Source: JAXGXJ01 sp963816155 (GTDB taxonomy: Bacteria; Actinomycetota; Thermoleophilia; RBG-16-64-13). From it: a DNA stretch of 64,000 nucleotides. Below the pieces are notes generated by a model. The model was not told where the DNA came from and made no database searches. It saw only the letters and a list, made by a program, of their open reading frames with translations. Of the stretch, positions 8,537 through 17,194 are shown in pieces. Every line of letters starts with the position of its first letter. Positions within the stretch are counted from its first letter, which is position 1. The DNA lies in contig CAWFJE010000001.1 in the NCBI GenBank assembly GCA_963816155.1, positions 124,001 through 188,000 on the forward strand. Reading direction: 5' to 3'. The position numbers were made by a program, and so were the translations under genes.

Positions 8537-9010
8537 CTACCCTTCCGGCAAGTCAATGACCTCCGCCAGGCGGTCGCAGGCGTAGGAGACGAAATCCGGG
8601 CAGTTCTTCGTGGCGTGGGTCTTCTTGGCCTGTCGGAAGCCCTCGGCGGTGCTGATATCACAGCCCAGCAGCCCCTTGCACGCCGACGAGCCGAACTTGT
8701 CCTCGAAGTCTCGCACGAATCCCTGCAGCCAGTCGAACGTGGAGACCCCGCTCTTCCCACCCTTCTTCGCCTGGAGGTGCTCGTGGAGGCCGAGCGCCAG
8801 GGCGGCGCCGGACAAAGCTCCGCACACGAGTCCCGTCCTGGCCATGCCGCCACCGAAGAAGGTCGCGTAGTAGGTGAGTTCCGGTTCTTGGTCCATGGCG
8901 AGAAGTCCGCAGCGCATCACGGCCTGTGAGCAATTCAGATGGTCGGGACCTGGGTCGAGGTACCCCTTCATCGCCCGCTCTTTGGCCTGCTCGAACTTCT
9001 CACTCGCCAC
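8537..9010 (-). CDS. C_GCAxxG_C_C family redox-type protein
   Basis: 157 aa from GTG with AGGAGG 5 nt upstream. The family cysteines are present: NCSQAV, then GGGMARTGLVCGALSGAALALG, then CKGLLGCD and a final NC near residue 138. Such proteins are thought to bind a metal or redox cofactor through these cysteines and are common in anaerobes. The gene stands alone, divergent from the SQR-like flavoprotein. No enzymatic reaction can be assigned. Confidence 0.88.
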   Translation of the reverse strand: MASEKFEQAKERAMKGYLDPGPDHLNCSQAVMRCGLLAMDQEPELTYYATFFGGGMARTGLVCGALSGAALALGLHEHLQAKKGGKSGVSTFDWLQGFVRDFEDKFGSSACKGLLGCDISTAEGFRQAKKTHATKNCPDFVSYACDRLAEVIDLPEG

Positions 9011-9172
9011 GATAGCCTCCTGGTATTACCTGGTGCCCGGCTGCCCGCAACACACCGCGGGCCTCCCCTATATCCGATACTACGTGCCATATGCACTCAT
9101 CTGCGCACGCCAGCATAGCCCACCAAAACCGCTCCGAACAAGGACTCAGCAAGGGGTCTCATCGTATCCACC

Positions 9173-9240
9173 CAGGTGTCGTCGCTAAGGCGAAGGGGTA
9201 GACAACTCCCGAGCGAGACGGAGCGCGACACCTGAGGAGG
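9173..9240 (+). promoter_or_regulatory. Leader inverted repeat abutting the ribosome binding site
   Basis: CAGGTGTCG (9173-9181) pairs perfectly with CGACACCTG (9226-9234), and the AGGAGG Shine-Dalgarno starts at 9235. If transcribed, the hairpin would place the ribosome site right at its base. It may be a translational control structure or an operator pair; nothing else supports either. Confidence 0.35.
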
Positions 9241-9246
9241 GTCGAC

Positions 9247-10416
9247 ATGAAGCGGATCATGGTGCTCGGGGGCGGTATCGGAGGCGTGGAGGCGGCCATC
9301 GCTTTGCGCGCGAAGGGATACACCGTCGAACTGGTGTCCGATCGCCCCTTCTTGTTCGTCTATCCACTGGCCATCTGGATCCCCACAAGAGAGAAGACAC
9401 TCGACGAGATCAGCATCCCCCTGGTCGCGATAGGCCGCGCGCACGGGTTCAGCGTGACCATGGACCGAGTGACAGGCGTAGATGCCGCCACAAAGACCGT
9501 CACGCTCGAGCGCCGGGGAGCACGCAGCGATTTCGACTACGCAGTCCTCGCGTTCGGCGCCGGCAAGATGCAACACAAAGGCAAGGAGCACGTCTCTTCC
9601 ATCTGCGGCGCCCCTCAAGAAGGTCTCGAAGTCCGCGACCGGCTGGATGCCCTGCTGGCCAAGGGGAGCGGAGCGATCGCCGTCGGTTTCGGCGGCAATC
9701 CCAAGGACTCGAGCGGGGTCCGCGGCGGTCCGGCCTTCGAGTTCCTCCTCAACGTCCACAACCTCCTCAAGCGCCAGGGTCTGCGCGATCAGTTCAAACT
9801 GAGCTTCTTCGCCCCCATGCCCAAACCGGGTATCCGCATGGGCGAGAAGACGGTGGGCATGATGGACACGATGCTCGCGTCCCTGGGGATCGAGCAACAC
9901 GTGGGCAAGAAGATAGCCGGGTTCGACGAGAAGGGCACCACACTGGAGGACGGCACCCGCGTCGACGCCGACCTCACTATGTTCATAGCCGCGGGCGACG
10001 GCCACTCCCTGGTCAAGGCCTCCGACCTGCCTCAGAATGAAGCCGGGTTCGTCACCGTCGCCCCCACCTGCGAAGTGGAGGGTCATCCCTGGCTCTACGC
10101 GATAGGCGACGTAGCCGCGCTGGAGGGACCGGACTGGAAGGCCAAACAGGGCCACATCGCCGAACTGATGGCCCGGATCGCAGCCAACGACATCCACCGC
10201 AAGGAGACCGGCAGAGGTCGGCCCGAGAGCTACGTCGATCACCTCTGCATCCTCTGCGTCATGGACATGGGGAACGGGGCCGGCTTCGTCTACCGCGACG
10301 ACAAGCGTGCGCTGTTCGTGCCCATGCCCGTGGTGGGGCATTGGCTCAAGAAGAGCTGGGGCCGCTACTTCGAACTGACCAAGCTGAAGAAGATGCCCCG
10401 CATCCCGGGTATGTAG
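9247..10416 (+). CDS. FAD-dependent oxidoreductase, sulfide:quinone reductase-like
   Basis: 389 aa. N-terminal FAD motif VLGGGIGGVEAAIAL, a second dinucleotide region around AIAVGFGGNP, and the C-terminal FAD motif LYAIGDVAAL. The overall plan is that of SQR/FCSD/type-II NADH dehydrogenases, and RPFLFVYPLAIW resembles the substrate/quinone face of SQR-like proteins. The C-terminus has a CILC pair (~335-338) and an amphipathic KKSWGRYFELTKLKKMP tail that may bind the membrane. The two conserved catalytic Cys of true SQRs are not obvious, so the electron donor is uncertain. Confidence 0.8.
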   Translation: MKRIMVLGGGIGGVEAAIALRAKGYTVELVSDRPFLFVYPLAIWIPTREKTLDEISIPLVAIGRAHGFSVTMDRVTGVDAATKTVTLERRGARSDFDYAVLAFGAGKMQHKGKEHVSSICGAPQEGLEVRDRLDALLAKGSGAIAVGFGGNPKDSSGVRGGPAFEFLLNVHNLLKRQGLRDQFKLSFFAPMPKPGIRMGEKTVGMMDTMLASLGIEQHVGKKIAGFDEKGTTLEDGTRVDADLTMFIAAGDGHSLVKASDLPQNEAGFVTVAPTCEVEGHPWLYAIGDVAALEGPDWKAKQGHIAELMARIAANDIHRKETGRGRPESYVDHLCILCVMDMGNGAGFVYRDDKRALFVPMPVVGHWLKKSWGRYFELTKLKKMPRIPGM

Positions 10417-10472
10417 CCGGAGCGCTTGTCGCCGCCCACACCGACGAGATACTCGCACGCCCGAAGGGCCGC

Positions 10473-11585
10473 TTAGGCGTCCGCGCGCGATCCGGCGCCT
10501 TTCTCCGCCAGTAGCCGAGCGACCTCGAGAACGTCGATCGGCCAGAGTGGCGCAGGCCTGGGCCGCCGCACGCCGGGCAGGCCCTCCTCGGGGCGGCAGG
10601 ATAGGACGGCGCGTCGCCACCGATCGGGAACTGCACCGACTCCGTGAACGGCCCCCAGCAGGGCGCCTGCGATGGCACCGTTCGTGTCCGTATCACCTCC
10701 CCGCAATACCGTGTCGCACACACCCTCCTCGAGCGAGAGCGCGTGTAGCAACTGCCAGAAGGCATTCTGGAGCGCGATAAGCACCCAGCCCATCTTGCTC
10801 TGGAAGTCCAACGGAGGACTCGACGCCGCCAGGTCGAGACACTCAAGCACCGCCGGACCTACCGGCGCCGATGCATCACCGACTCCGGCGACACCGCCGG
10901 CCCACTCACGCACGAAATCGTAGGTATCGCGTGCGCCGTTGCCTGTCGCCACCGCATGCGCGATGGCGACCGCGAAGACCGCACCGGCGTCTCCGCAGGT
11001 GGAGTGAGGATGAGTGAGGGCAGCGTCCTGTCGCACCAGTCGCGCGCATTCATCGGCGGAGAGCCCATGGGCGAAGATGCCCAGTGGGCTGACGCGCATG
11101 AGAGCGCCATTGGCTTGGCTGTCCTGGTTGGCCGCATCGATGGCGGCGGCCGCCACGGCGCCGGCGCCCTTCCCTCCGCGAAGAGCGACCGAAGCGGGGC
11201 CGAGGGCCTGAGCGGTGGTGTTTCCGTAGTCGAACGGGGCAGACCCGAACCAGTGAGCATAGGCGACGGCCGCTTCCCCGGGATCGAACCGGCCGGCGCG
11301 AAGGATCGACCTCGCCAGCATGAGGGCCATCTCGGAGTCATCGGTCGGTTGACCGGCCAAAGTCCCCCACGTGCCTCCGTCCGCCAGATCGCGGACGCCG
11401 TCGGGATACTCGACCCTGATGTCCTGCCCCCTCCTGAACTCCACCAGGCTTCCGAGAGAGTCCCCTACCAGCTGCCCGAGAAGGCAGCCTTGGGCTCGGT
11501 GGAGGAGCTCGGGAGGCAGCTTCGAGGGCGCCCCTGGATCGTCGCAGAGCGCATAGCGCTCCTCGATGTCTTGATCAGTCGGCAT
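10473..11585 (-). CDS. ADP-ribosylglycohydrolase family protein (DraG/ARH-like)
   Basis: ~370 aa from ATG 11585, which has GGAG at good spacing (an ATG 15 nt upstream is weaker). The fold is marked by GCLLGQLVGDSLGSLVEF, the metal motif PTDDSEMAL and the second metal motif GGDTDTNGAIAGALLGA; these Asp/Thr residues bind the dimagnesium centre. The enzyme should remove ADP-ribose from protein, nucleic acid or small molecules. It follows the ARPP-1 gene by 50 nt on the same strand, an association known for these families. It may reverse ADP-ribosylation or process NAD-derived signals. Confidence 0.93.
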   Translation of the reverse strand: MPTDQDIEERYALCDDPGAPSKLPPELLHRAQGCLLGQLVGDSLGSLVEFRRGQDIRVEYPDGVRDLADGGTWGTLAGQPTDDSEMALMLARSILRAGRFDPGEAAVAYAHWFGSAPFDYGNTTAQALGPASVALRGGKGAGAVAAAAIDAANQDSQANGALMRVSPLGIFAHGLSADECARLVRQDAALTHPHSTCGDAGAVFAVAIAHAVATGNGARDTYDFVREWAGGVAGVGDASAPVGPAVLECLDLAASSPPLDFQSKMGWVLIALQNAFWQLLHALSLEEGVCDTVLRGGDTDTNGAIAGALLGAVHGVGAVPDRWRRAVLSCRPEEGLPGVRRPRPAPLWPIDVLEVARLLAEKGAGSRADA

Positions 11586-11635
11586 GTTTTCACGCTCCAT
11601 TACAGTCGAGCTTCATGATCGGCGAACTACTGTTC

Positions 11636-12649
11636 TCAGCGCATAGCCACGGGAAAGACCGACAGTTGGATGAGTTCGTCTCGCCAGACAAGGCCTGAGC
11701 CGGATACGTTCTTGGCCTCCAAGCGCAGATCGTAGCCGAGGTCGACCCCCGCGTGCTCCTCGACCTCCGCCTGCGTGATGCCCGCCAGCAGCCTGAGGAC
11801 GGCCGCCTCGGCGTCGAAGTCCTTCGGAGCGTTCTCATTGTAGAGATGGGATTCGAGCGCGTAGCCTCGCAGCAGCTTGGGATAGAGATGGACGAAACGC
11901 TTGGCCGGTTGCACCAAGTCGAGACATACGAACCTCCCGCCAAGGAACACCACTGCACCGACGGTATCCACTCCGATGGAGCCGTTGCCTGGCGCGAACG
12001 TCTCCATGGTGTGCTCCAGGTCGTTGCGCCGCGTCTCGTATGCGTCGGCCATGGCGGAGGTGCGTGAGCGGACCCCCAGAGCAGAGGACGTGTCTCCCAC
12101 CTCGGCCCACACCTTCGACTGATCGGCATGATAGTGTCCGGCGCGGACCTCTTGTGGCTCCAGCGCTGCGCTCGCGCTGCCGGAGGCCGCCGCCCGGCGC
12201 TCCGCCTCGTACTTGAGATGATCGCGCACCTGCCGCTCCTTCGCCTGCCGCAACCTGGGATGGCTGGCGTAGGCCCCGGAGGAGAAGGAATGGCTCTTGC
12301 GGCTCCACCGCCCCTGCTCGACGCACGATACTGGTAGGATGGTCTTGCCAACGCCCACCATTATGGTCGCGTTGGCGATGCGGTTCTGCTTTGCCCCCAC
12401 CAGTTCTTCCCCGTCGAAGATCAGTACCGGCCAGGGACCGGCGTTCACGGCCTGAAGATAGGGCACCGAGCCACCGTCGCTCACCTCGGTTATGACGAGC
12501 CTGCCTCGTGATATGGCCTGGTCCAGAAGCACATAACGTGCTGTCGATTCTCGCGTGGCCTGCAGAGGCAGGATGCAAAGGGGGCCCTCAGATATGGCCG
12601 CCCCAGGCCTCAGCATCCCTACCGCGTCTTTGAGAGTCTCCTCGAACAT
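11636..12649 (-). CDS. ARPP-1 family protein (ADP-ribosylglycohydrolase-associated)
   Basis: 337 aa with AAGGAGG before the ATG. The family core is clear: ISRGRLVITEVSDGGSVPYL, then LIFDGEELVGAKQNRIANATI, then PVSCVEQGRW, then a C-terminal half with VGAVVFLGGRFVCLDL. I recognise this as the ARG- and rhodanese/phosphatase-associated protein family known from comparative genomics. The gene next door is indeed an ADP-ribosylglycohydrolase. Biochemical role unknown; a role in ADP-ribose signalling or conflict is only suggested. Confidence 0.8.
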   Translation of the reverse strand: MFEETLKDAVGMLRPGAAISEGPLCILPLQATRESTARYVLLDQAISRGRLVITEVSDGGSVPYLQAVNAGPWPVLIFDGEELVGAKQNRIANATIMVGVGKTILPVSCVEQGRWSRKSHSFSSGAYASHPRLRQAKERQVRDHLKYEAERRAAASGSASAALEPQEVRAGHYHADQSKVWAEVGDTSSALGVRSRTSAMADAYETRRNDLEHTMETFAPGNGSIGVDTVGAVVFLGGRFVCLDLVQPAKRFVHLYPKLLRGYALESHLYNENAPKDFDAEAAVLRLLAGITQAEVEEHAGVDLGYDLRLEAKNVSGSGLVWRDELIQLSVFPVAMR

Positions 12650-12725
12650 GACCCACCCCTCCTTGTCGCCTACGCGGTCCTCGGGCCCCCGAAGACGCCA
12701 TTACCGTCACTGTGCGTGTGATTAT

Positions 12726-12740
12726 ACCACTCTTAGTGGT
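12726..12740. promoter_or_regulatory. Candidate operator palindrome
   Basis: ACCAC-TCTTA-GTGGT is an inverted repeat in the divergent region between the ARPP-1 and XRE genes, just after an AT-rich stretch. It could be the binding site of the adjacent XRE regulator. The arms are short. Confidence 0.35.
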
Positions 12741-12829
12741 CTTTCAACCTTTTCTTACCCGCTATCGTGTCGCAGAGCGTGATAGGCTGTAGGGACAGTG
12801 TAACGACCGGACCGGACAGGAAAGACCAC

Positions 12830-13366
12830 ATGGGGCGCCAGGAGAGAGACGAAGACATACAGACCGACCCGGGATTCACCTCGGCGCTGGGTCACAGCAT
12901 CAAGGTCATCCGCACGGACCTTGGTATCTCGCGGCGCGACCTGGCGGACCGGGTCGGGATCTCCTATTCCTATATCACCGAGATCGAGAACGGCAACAAG
13001 CCGCCCTCCCCCTCAGTGTTGGGCACGATCGCCGCGGCTCTGGGCTTGCGCATGTCGGAACTCGTGGAAGCGGCGGAGGTGCGACTCGACGGCCGTCATG
13101 GACTGGCCCAAGGCGAACCGGCCCCTGGGAGTCACCATTGGGAGGATCGGTCGCTCCGCGGAAGCGTGGACGAGGCCCATGTTCAGCGCCGACTCGCCGC
13201 GCCCGCAGCACACCTGACCAACGCCGCCTACGCCATGCGGCCGTCCATCCGTGGGAGAAAGCAGGATCTGCGCTCGGCCCTGCGCGAACTGGAGCGACTG
13301 CTCATGGACATGGCCCCGGACGATGTGGAACGCCTACTCGACTACGCGCGCCGACTCGTGAGGTAG
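12830..13366 (+). CDS. XRE-family transcriptional regulator
   Basis: 178 aa from ATG 12830 with AGGAAAG upstream. Residues ~17-75 form a classic XRE helix-turn-helix: LGHSIKVIRTDLGISRRDLADRVGISYSYITEIENG and PSPSVLGTIAAALGLRMSEL. The C-terminal ~100 residues are helical without a recognised domain and end in ELERLLMDMAPDDVERLLDYARRL. It is divergent from the ARPP-1/ADP-ribosylglycohydrolase operon and is the likely regulator of it and of itself. Confidence 0.85.
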   Translation: MGRQERDEDIQTDPGFTSALGHSIKVIRTDLGISRRDLADRVGISYSYITEIENGNKPPSPSVLGTIAAALGLRMSELVEAAEVRLDGRHGLAQGEPAPGSHHWEDRSLRGSVDEAHVQRRLAAPAAHLTNAAYAMRPSIRGRKQDLRSALRELERLLMDMAPDDVERLLDYARRLVR

Positions 13367-13473
13367 CGGGGAGCATCGGATGACGGTCGTGGGGCCGGCT
13401 CACCGCAGGCCCGCATCCGGCCCGGACGTCGCCCCGTTGGGCTGTCCTCCCGGCGCCTGCTCGGCCCGCCGTC

Positions 13474-13911
13474 CTACCGCACGTAGTCAGACCCGTTGCC
13501 GGTGGTGATGAAGATGAAAGGCCGGTCGACCTTGTGGAACACCAGGGGGCAGTGGGGCATCCCTGCAGGAACGAACACTGCGGTCGTCCTTGTGAGCAGA
13601 CGCTTCTCGTCGCCCAGCCACACTTCCACCTCGCCGCCCAGGTCGAACTGGTCTTCAGGATTGGTCCCCACGAAGAGCAGATACTCATCGAAAGGATGGC
13701 TGTGCGCGACCGTGAGCGCTTCCACCGATCCGGGGCGCAACACCATACAGGTCTCCGTGTAGAAGGCGCCCTTGACAGTCCCGCCCAGTTCTCCGTCGAT
13801 GACCAGCGAGTCGCACCAGGGTATGTCGCTGTCTATGTCTCTGCTCTGCGGATGCTCGCGATGCCGCGGCGTCTCGCTTATAAAGTACTTGTCATAGTCA
13901 CTCGAGTCCAC
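13474..13911 (-). CDS. Cupin-domain protein
   Basis: 145 aa from GTG with GGGAGG upstream. A single cupin barrel: TVAHSHPFDEYLLFVG (metal ligands His, His, Glu region) and a second motif VFVPAGMPHCPLVF (final His). The terminus VDRPFIFITTGNGSDYV closes the barrel. It is related in design to the larger cupin protein at 42077. Neighbours give no pathway. Probable metal-dependent small-molecule enzyme or sensor. Confidence 0.8.
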   Translation of the reverse strand: MDSSDYDKYFISETPRHREHPQSRDIDSDIPWCDSLVIDGELGGTVKGAFYTETCMVLRPGSVEALTVAHSHPFDEYLLFVGTNPEDQFDLGGEVEVWLGDEKRLLTRTTAVFVPAGMPHCPLVFHKVDRPFIFITTGNGSDYVR

Positions 13912-14149
13912 AAGATCCTCCCGTCATGGTGTGCGTCGTAGATGGTCGATCCTTCTCACGCCCCGCTGAGCCGAAACCATTCGGTGCCCTTCCGAACAGG
14001 TGTTCCAGTATCCTGATGTGGAAGAAGGGTCTCGCCGGTAGGCACCACGCAAGGCTTCGAATGACCCCACCACAGCATACCCTGCTCCCCGCGACCCTGC
14101 ACCGAGGTGTGGGCGGAGTCTGGGTCTACGCCGAACAGGAGAGGAACGC

Positions 14150-14809
14150 ATGGGCAACAGATGTCTGATCGTCTATTCCTCATACACCGGCAACACGGAG
14201 AAAGTGGCCGAGAGGTTCAAGACCACGATCGAGAAGCGCGGCTGGGAATGCGATCTCGTCAAGATCCGCAAGAGGGCGGAGGATATCCTCGATCCTCCCT
14301 TCGTCATCGACGAGTACGACTTCGTCTGCGCGGGTTCGGGAATCCGCTCCCATCTGCCCTATAACGAGATACTGAACGTGCTCAGGAGACTGAGGCTGGG
14401 TATGGACCCCAGATACGCGCTCCGAATGCGCGACGAGACCATCCCCTATATCACCACTCCCCTGCCCGAGAGTCCTCCGCCCTTCAGCGATCCCAACCTG
14501 ATCCAACGCCACAGGAAGATGGTGCTGGGCCCCGACTCTCCCAAGGCCGTCGTCTTCGCCACCTACAGCGGATACGAGTTCGGCCCGAAGGAGGCTGAAC
14601 CCAGCCTGCAACTGTTGGAACTGGAGATAGAGCATCTGGGCTTCGAGTGCATAGGCCGCTTCAGTTGTCCGGGCAAGTTCCTGAGCGACCCCACGCCTCT
14701 CACCTACCACGGCGACATCAGGGACAGGCCCAACGAGACGGACCTCGTGGACGCGGCGAAGTTCATCGAGGAGAGACTCGTGCAGATGGCCGGACCGCCA
14801 CAGTCCTAG
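14150..14809 (+). CDS. Flavodoxin-family protein
   Basis: 219 aa, with AGGAGAGG before the ATG. The N-terminus IVYSSYTGNTEKVAERF is the FMN phosphate loop (SxTGNT). The segment YDFVCAGSGIRSHLPYNE supplies the next loop, and ATYSGYEFGPKEAEPSLQLLELEIEHLGF is the WrbA/flavodoxin-like C-terminal part. It is longer than plain flavodoxin (~150 aa) because of a ~60-residue insertion with PLPESPPPFSDPNLIQRH. Probably an electron carrier or FMN-dependent reductase. Confidence 0.85.
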   Translation: MGNRCLIVYSSYTGNTEKVAERFKTTIEKRGWECDLVKIRKRAEDILDPPFVIDEYDFVCAGSGIRSHLPYNEILNVLRRLRLGMDPRYALRMRDETIPYITTPLPESPPPFSDPNLIQRHRKMVLGPDSPKAVVFATYSGYEFGPKEAEPSLQLLELEIEHLGFECIGRFSCPGKFLSDPTPLTYHGDIRDRPNETDLVDAAKFIEERLVQMAGPPQS

Positions 14810-14857
14810 GTGATCCTCCGACCGCAAGCGTTCCCTGCGGTCACGTGACCCCAGGCA

Positions 14858-15337
14858 TCAGGGCGCGTAGGCCTCCATGGGCAGGCCGGCGCTGGTCCAC
14901 GCCTTGACGCCTCCATCCACGTTGTACACCTCGGAGTAGCCGAGCTTGATGAGGATGTCGGCACCGGCGCGGCTGCGATTGCCACTTCTGCAGATGACAT
15001 AGACTGGTTTGTCTTCAGCGAGTTCCGCGGGCGCGCGCTGCTCCAATTCTCCCAGGGAGATGAGAACCGCCCCCACAGGGACACCGGTGGCCCATTCCTC
15101 GGGTTCGCGCACGTCCACCAACTGTGCTCCCGGGTCCGCCTTCAAAGCATTGAACGCCGCCAGGACGTCCACTGTGATGTAGGTACCAGGCGCGGCGGTG
15201 GTCGGAGTCGGCTCGTAGGTCGCGGACGTGACCGGCGCGGCCGTCGACACCGTGTCCTGCTCGGACGAGCCACAGGCGGCCAGGCCCAGCAGCAGAAGGC
15301 AGGCCAGCACGATCAAGGGGTATGACGATGAGCGCAT
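14858..15337 (-). CDS. Rhodanese-domain lipoprotein
   Basis: 159 aa from ATG 15337. A lipoprotein signal (LLLLGLAAC, Cys ~18) is followed by a Thr/Pro linker and a single rhodanese domain. The active-site loop is VYVICRSGNRSRAGADIL, with the persulfide Cys in CRSGNRS. It should act at the outer membrane face in sulfur transfer. Its start region overlaps by 25 nt the end of the ADH/MFS fusion gene, at a suspected rearrangement junction. Confidence 0.88.
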   Translation of the reverse strand: MRSSSYPLIVLACLLLLGLAACGSSEQDTVSTAAPVTSATYEPTPTTAAPGTYITVDVLAAFNALKADPGAQLVDVREPEEWATGVPVGAVLISLGELEQRAPAELAEDKPVYVICRSGNRSRAGADILIKLGYSEVYNVDGGVKAWTSAGLPMEAYAP

Positions 15338-16974
15338 GGCCGAGGCGTACCCCGTCGGCGACCCAGTTCGCGTTTGTCGCAGGAATCGGCCACGATCGCG
15401 TCCCGCGGCGCGGTCCGCAACCCCTTGCCGAAACGGTCGACGAAGCGGGCTGCAAGCACCACTTCCCAACTGCCCGCCAGGGCCAGAATCGGACGACTCA
15501 GGGTGGAGATGCCGTAGCCGAAGAGCATGAGCGGCTTGCGCCGACCCAGCTTGTCGCTCAGCCAGCCGGCGAACATCTTGACCAGGCTCGCGGTGGCCTC
15601 GGCGATCCCTTCGATGAGGCCGATGAGCGACTTGTTCACTCCCAGCACCGACGACAGGAAGATGGGCACGAGCGAATAGACCATCTCCGAACTGATGTCC
15701 ATGAAGAAGGAGGCGACGCCTGCGAAGAAGACGTTGCGCTCTAGGCCCCAGATCCTCCCCCCGCGGCCGTCACCGTCCGCAGCGCCGCGATCATGATCGT
15801 CCGCGGATCCGCGAGCCACTAGCTGCGATACCTCTCTACGCAGGCAGGGTTTCTGGTCGAAGACGAGCACCGGCTTGATGACCGCGCCCGATTCGGCGTC
15901 GGCGGCCGCCCGTTCGATATCTGCGAACGGGTAGTGCCGCACGAGTTTCTCCAAGGGCAGCTTGCCCAGTTCGTGCAATCGCACCAGAGCGGGCAGGAAC
16001 ACCTGGGGAACGGAGTCGCCCTCCGCCACGCCGATCACTCTACGACCGAGATGCATGTAGTTGACGTCCACAGGCACCGTGGACTTCGCGGGTGGAGCTC
16101 CAAGCAGCGCGCACGTGCCCCGGGCCGCGAGTATCTGCACGGCGGCGGTCGCAGCCCCCAGGTTGCCGCTCGATTCGATGATGTAGTCGACGCCTCGGCC
16201 CCCGCTCATCTCCATGAGCACCTCGCCGATGTCGATGCCACGCGCGTCGATAGTGTCGGTGGCTCCCAGTTCCTTCGCGAGTTCCAGGCGGGCCGGGACC
16301 ACATCCACCGCCACGATGCGGGCGGCTCCCGTCAGCGCGGCGGCCATCACCGCCGAGAGACCCACGCCCCCGGTTCCAAACACCACCAGCATGCTCCCCG
16401 GTTGGGGACGGAGCACGTTGAGCACCGTGCCGGCGCCGGTCTGTATGCCGCAACCCAAGGGAGCCAACAGCTCGAGGGGAGCAGACTCGTCGACCTTCAC
16501 CAAGCTGCGCTCGTCGACCAAGGCGTGCTTGGCCAGACTCGATTGGCCGAAAAAGTGGGCGTTCAGAGGCAGACCGTCTTGGTGGATGGTGTGGGTGCCG
16601 TCCAACCGCGTGCCGCCATGCGGGCCGCCCAGCAGGTTCATGGGGAAGAAGTGGTCGCAGTTGGAGGGCTTGCCGGAGTAGCAGTTCACGCACACGCCGC
16701 ACGAGGTGAACGAGGCCAGCACGTGGTCCCCGGGGCGAAAGCCCTGCACCGCCGACCCGACCTCCTCGATGATCCCGGCGCCCTCGTGCCCCAATACAGC
16801 CGGTAGCGGGAAGGGGATGACTCCTGAGCGCACAGAGAGATCGGTGTGACACAAACCGGTCGCTACCATGCGAACCAGAACCTCGTTCGGCCGAGGTTCG
16901 GTGAGTTCCACCTCCTCAAGAAGGAAGGGGCCCTCCTTCTCATGGACGACGGCAGCGATTGTGGTCGTCTTCAT
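15313..16974 (-). CDS. Zn-alcohol dehydrogenase fused in frame to a truncated MFS transporter
   Basis: 553 aa from ATG 16974 (AGGAGG upstream). Residues 1-~373 are a complete aryl-alcohol-type zinc dehydrogenase: catalytic Cys in GLCHTD, GHEGAG, structural zinc cysteines CGVCVNC...C, and VFGTGGVGLSAVMAA for NAD. After a polar linker, residues ~411-540 are the first helices of a major facilitator (ERNVFFAGVASFFMDISSEM, LSDKLGRRKPLM, DRFGKGLRTAPRD). The MFS part stops after ~4 helices, where its C-terminal two-thirds should follow. This looks like loss of the ADH stop plus truncation of a downstream transporter, or an assembly join. The ADH half could be active. Confidence 0.7.
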   Translation of the reverse strand: MKTTTIAAVVHEKEGPFLLEEVELTEPRPNEVLVRMVATGLCHTDLSVRSGVIPFPLPAVLGHEGAGIIEEVGSAVQGFRPGDHVLASFTSCGVCVNCYSGKPSNCDHFFPMNLLGGPHGGTRLDGTHTIHQDGLPLNAHFFGQSSLAKHALVDERSLVKVDESAPLELLAPLGCGIQTGAGTVLNVLRPQPGSMLVVFGTGGVGLSAVMAAALTGAARIVAVDVVPARLELAKELGATDTIDARGIDIGEVLMEMSGGRGVDYIIESSGNLGAATAAVQILAARGTCALLGAPPAKSTVPVDVNYMHLGRRVIGVAEGDSVPQVFLPALVRLHELGKLPLEKLVRHYPFADIERAAADAESGAVIKPVLVFDQKPCLRREVSQLVARGSADDHDRGAADGDGRGGRIWGLERNVFFAGVASFFMDISSEMVYSLVPIFLSSVLGVNKSLIGLIEGIAEATASLVKMFAGWLSDKLGRRKPLMLFGYGISTLSRPILALAGSWEVVLAARFVDRFGKGLRTAPRDAIVADSCDKRELGRRRGTPRPCAHRHTP

Positions 16975-17194
16975 GTGACTCCTCCTCCCAAGACGCGGTC
17001 GCGCACGGCCCTCGCGGCCGCGAACGCCGCGCCGCCCGGCTCGGTGCCACGGTACCACGCGCTCTCTTGTCCCGTCGGATCATGTCGACCCGAACGCGCC
17101 ACCCAAAGGAGAAATCACGCTGCTATTGTGAGCTGCGTGCACGCGGCGATTGGCAAGGTCGTGCAGATGGATCCCTGACGGCGATGAGGTGCGC

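Noticed and set aside
9097..10620. 507-codon frame on the minus strand across the SQR-like gene
   Set aside because: Antisense to a gene with clear FAD motifs and a good ribosome site.
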